A DNA stretch of 6,243 bases from Chloroflexota bacterium (lineage in GTDB: Bacteria > Chloroflexota > Dehalococcoidia > Lucifugimonadales > CATQGZ01): contig JAQBTI010000138.1 in the NCBI GenBank assembly GCA_027624995.1, positions 1 through 6,243 of the forward strand, in the 5' to 3' direction. Shown here in pieces: positions 4,843 through 6,243 of the stretch (the first letter of the stretch is position 1; each line of letters begins with the position of its first letter). Under the pieces are notes generated by a model. It worked only from the letters and a program-made list of their open reading frames with translations, made no database searches and was not told the origin of the DNA. Made by a program: the position numbers and the translations under genes.

Positions 4843-6243
4843 TCACTCCTGGAGCCTGAGGCCGTGCTCGACAGCCTGGCGGAGGGTATCAACGGTGTTC
4901 TCGTCCGGACCGATGATCACGAGCGTCTGAAGGACGTCCAGATCGGTGGAGATGGTCTGGCCGTCCATCTCCAGTGTCATCGCGTCAGCGGAGGAGGCGG
5001 ACGGTTTCCACGCTCCCCCGGTGCGGTCTTCCGTAAACGCCATGAAGATGTCGTGGAATTCCCGAGCGTCGCGGTCCGAGTCCCACACGCCGGCGACCAC
5101 GATAGCGCCCTGGCCGCCGGGGCCCCGAAAGAGCGAGTACGCGTCTCCCCCCCAGCCGGCCGCCGCTATCGCGGCTTCTTCCGCGGAGAAGCTGGACTCC
5201 AGGTAGGCCCGAATGAAGAATTCGCCCATTGTGCTGGTGCGGACGTGCGACCAGCCTTCGCCGAAGACCCAGGTCAGCTCGGGCATCGCCAGCTTGACAG
5301 GCAATTCATCGTTCGCGTACTTGTCCGGGTGGAGGACCTGCTCGGTGGAGCGAGGAGGCCGCTCGAATGCAGCGTCGACTGCGGTGAATAGATTTTCCAG
5401 GTACAGGTCCACCGTGAAATCCAGCCCTTCGAGGTACGGGAAGACGAAATTGCGCACCACGAGGTATGGCGCCTCGTTGACAATCGCCTCGGCCTCCGGG
5501 CTGATCTCCGGCTCGGACGCCGACTGCTGCTCTTCGTCGAAGTGCTCGTTCATGTAGATAAACTCGGCGAGCGTAGCATCGCCCTCCAGCAACGCGCGAT
5601 AGGCAATGGATGCGTCATGATCGTCCTGCCTGTCATCGAGCGCTGCTTTGATAGCGAAATGCTGCTCCTGCAAGTGGTGAATGAATTCGTGAACGTAGGT
5701 CCGTTCGTCGGCGGGCGTGAGATCGCGTTCGTCCTCCTTGAGAATGTACATTTTCTTCTGTTCGAGGTCGTAGTACCCCAGGATTCCTTCCCTACCGAGA
5801 GTGAGGAGGATGTCGAAAAGGTCGGCTTCGCGGTCCATTGCGCCAAGCGTGACGTAAAGCAGTTGGTCGTCGTCAATGTCCGCGCGGTTGTCATTGAATC
5901 GTTCGGTCAGATGCGCATCCATCTGGTCTTTGGTAAGGAACTCCCGCTCGACACGGCCGCTTGAGGACAGGCCCCTGAGAGCGTTCATGCGCAGGCCGGA
6001 GCCGTCGAGAGCACGGGCAAAGCGATCTCCCGTATCGGGCGTGCGCGTGGGTGCAACGACCGTCGGAAGGATGACGCTCCCTGCGGTGAACGTCGGAGTA
6101 GCCTCGGGCGTCGGTACCTCAGTCGGGACCGGCGTCGGCGTGGGTGTGACCACCACCGCCGGCGTCGGCGTCGCGGGCGCGGCGGGAGCCGTGGTTGCCG
6201 TCGGTGTTGGCGAGTCCTCGCCCGAACCTCCGCAGGCGACAAG
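4843..6243 (-). CDS. Lipoprotein zinc metallopeptidase (HEFIH), N-terminus cut by the right edge
   Basis: The frame stays open to the window edge and shows 466 residues. Its first visible residues are LVACGGSGEDS, a lipobox (L-V-A-C) with Cys at visible residue 4. Only the start of the signal peptide is missing, and the GTG at 6156 is not the real start. A Thr/Pro/Ala/Val-rich linker (about residues 12-70, repeated TPTPTPVPTEVPTPE-like units) tethers the domain to the membrane. The peptidase core has VHEFIHHLQEQHF, with HExxH at visible residues 185-189 (5691-5677). A likely third zinc ligand is Glu220 in RALLEGDATLAEFI (5586-5584), a gluzincin arrangement. Further on, FGEGWSHVRTSTMGEFF and AAAGWGGDAYSLF look like conserved blocks of this lipoprotein type. 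It is expected on the outer face of the cytoplasmic membrane; the substrate is unknown. It ends in TGA 22 nt before the Uma2 gene. Confidence 0.87.
   Translation of the reverse strand, partial: LVACGGSGEDSPTPTATTAPAAPATPTPAVVVTPTPTPVPTEVPTPEATPTFTAGSVILPTVVAPTRTPDTGDRFARALDGSGLRMNALRGLSSSGRVEREFLTKDQMDAHLTERFNDNRADIDDDQLLYVTLGAMDREADLFDILLTLGREGILGYYDLEQKKMYILKEDERDLTPADERTYVHEFIHHLQEQHFAIKAALDDRQDDHDASIAYRALLEGDATLAEFIYMNEHFDEEQQSASEPEISPEAEAIVNEAPYLVVRNFVFPYLEGLDFTVDLYLENLFTAVDAAFERPPRSTEQVLHPDKYANDELPVKLAMPELTWVFGEGWSHVRTSTMGEFFIRAYLESSFSAEEAAIAAAGWGGDAYSLFRGPGGQGAIVVAGVWDSDRDAREFHDIFMAFTEDRTGGAWKPSASSADAMTLEMDGQTISTDLDVLQTLVIIGPDENTVDTLRQAVEHGLRLQE

Overview
All supported genes in this window lie on the minus strand, so it is easiest to read from right to left. 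The organism is probably a GC-rich, free-living bacterium. Chloroflexota is my best guess, by inference. The pointers are the Thr/Pro-rich linker behind the lipobox of a secreted metallopeptidase, a Uma2-family protein, and a mix of Gfo/Idh/MocA oxidoreductase and sialidase-type genes. No rRNA, tRNA, transposase or CRISPR array is visible.

Right part (6243-4275): a lipoprotein metallopeptidase (HEFIH motif) runs in from the right edge with its lipobox Cys as visible residue 4. It is followed after 22 nt by a Uma2-type PD-(D/E)XK gene, and the two look like one operon. Middle (4098-3094): a Gfo/Idh/MocA oxidoreductase that probably starts at TTG. Its TGA stop is embedded in the -35 hexamer of a near-perfect sigma70 promoter (TTGACA, 18 bp, TATAAT).

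That promoter drives a leader of about 240 nt (3061-2820) that ends in a strong intrinsic terminator. Between them lie a 12-bp long-range closing stem, two further hairpins and a possible 45-codon small ORF. The small ORF's Shine-Dalgarno sequence is itself part of the closing stem. This is the least explained part of the window: a stand-alone small RNA or small-protein transcript, or an attenuator-type leader for the genes behind it.

Downstream of the terminator come a P-loop kinase-like gene (2740-2111), a small Cys-rich protein of unknown function (2068-1823), and a sialidase/BNR-repeat gene (1826-690) that overlaps the small gene by an ATGA junction. The sialidase frame is complete in length but carries one in-frame TAG at codon 184, and a heptamer repeat has run into its 3' end. 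At the left edge an AAA-family ATPase (527 to beyond 1) has visibly lower GC than its neighbours and may belong to an acquired, possibly defence-related, segment.

Whether the genes cooperate is not clear from sequence. The kinase, Cys-rich protein and sialidase are closely spaced and could be co-transcribed by readthrough of the terminator. The oxidoreductase and sialidase together would suit degradation of sugar derivatives, but that is inference.
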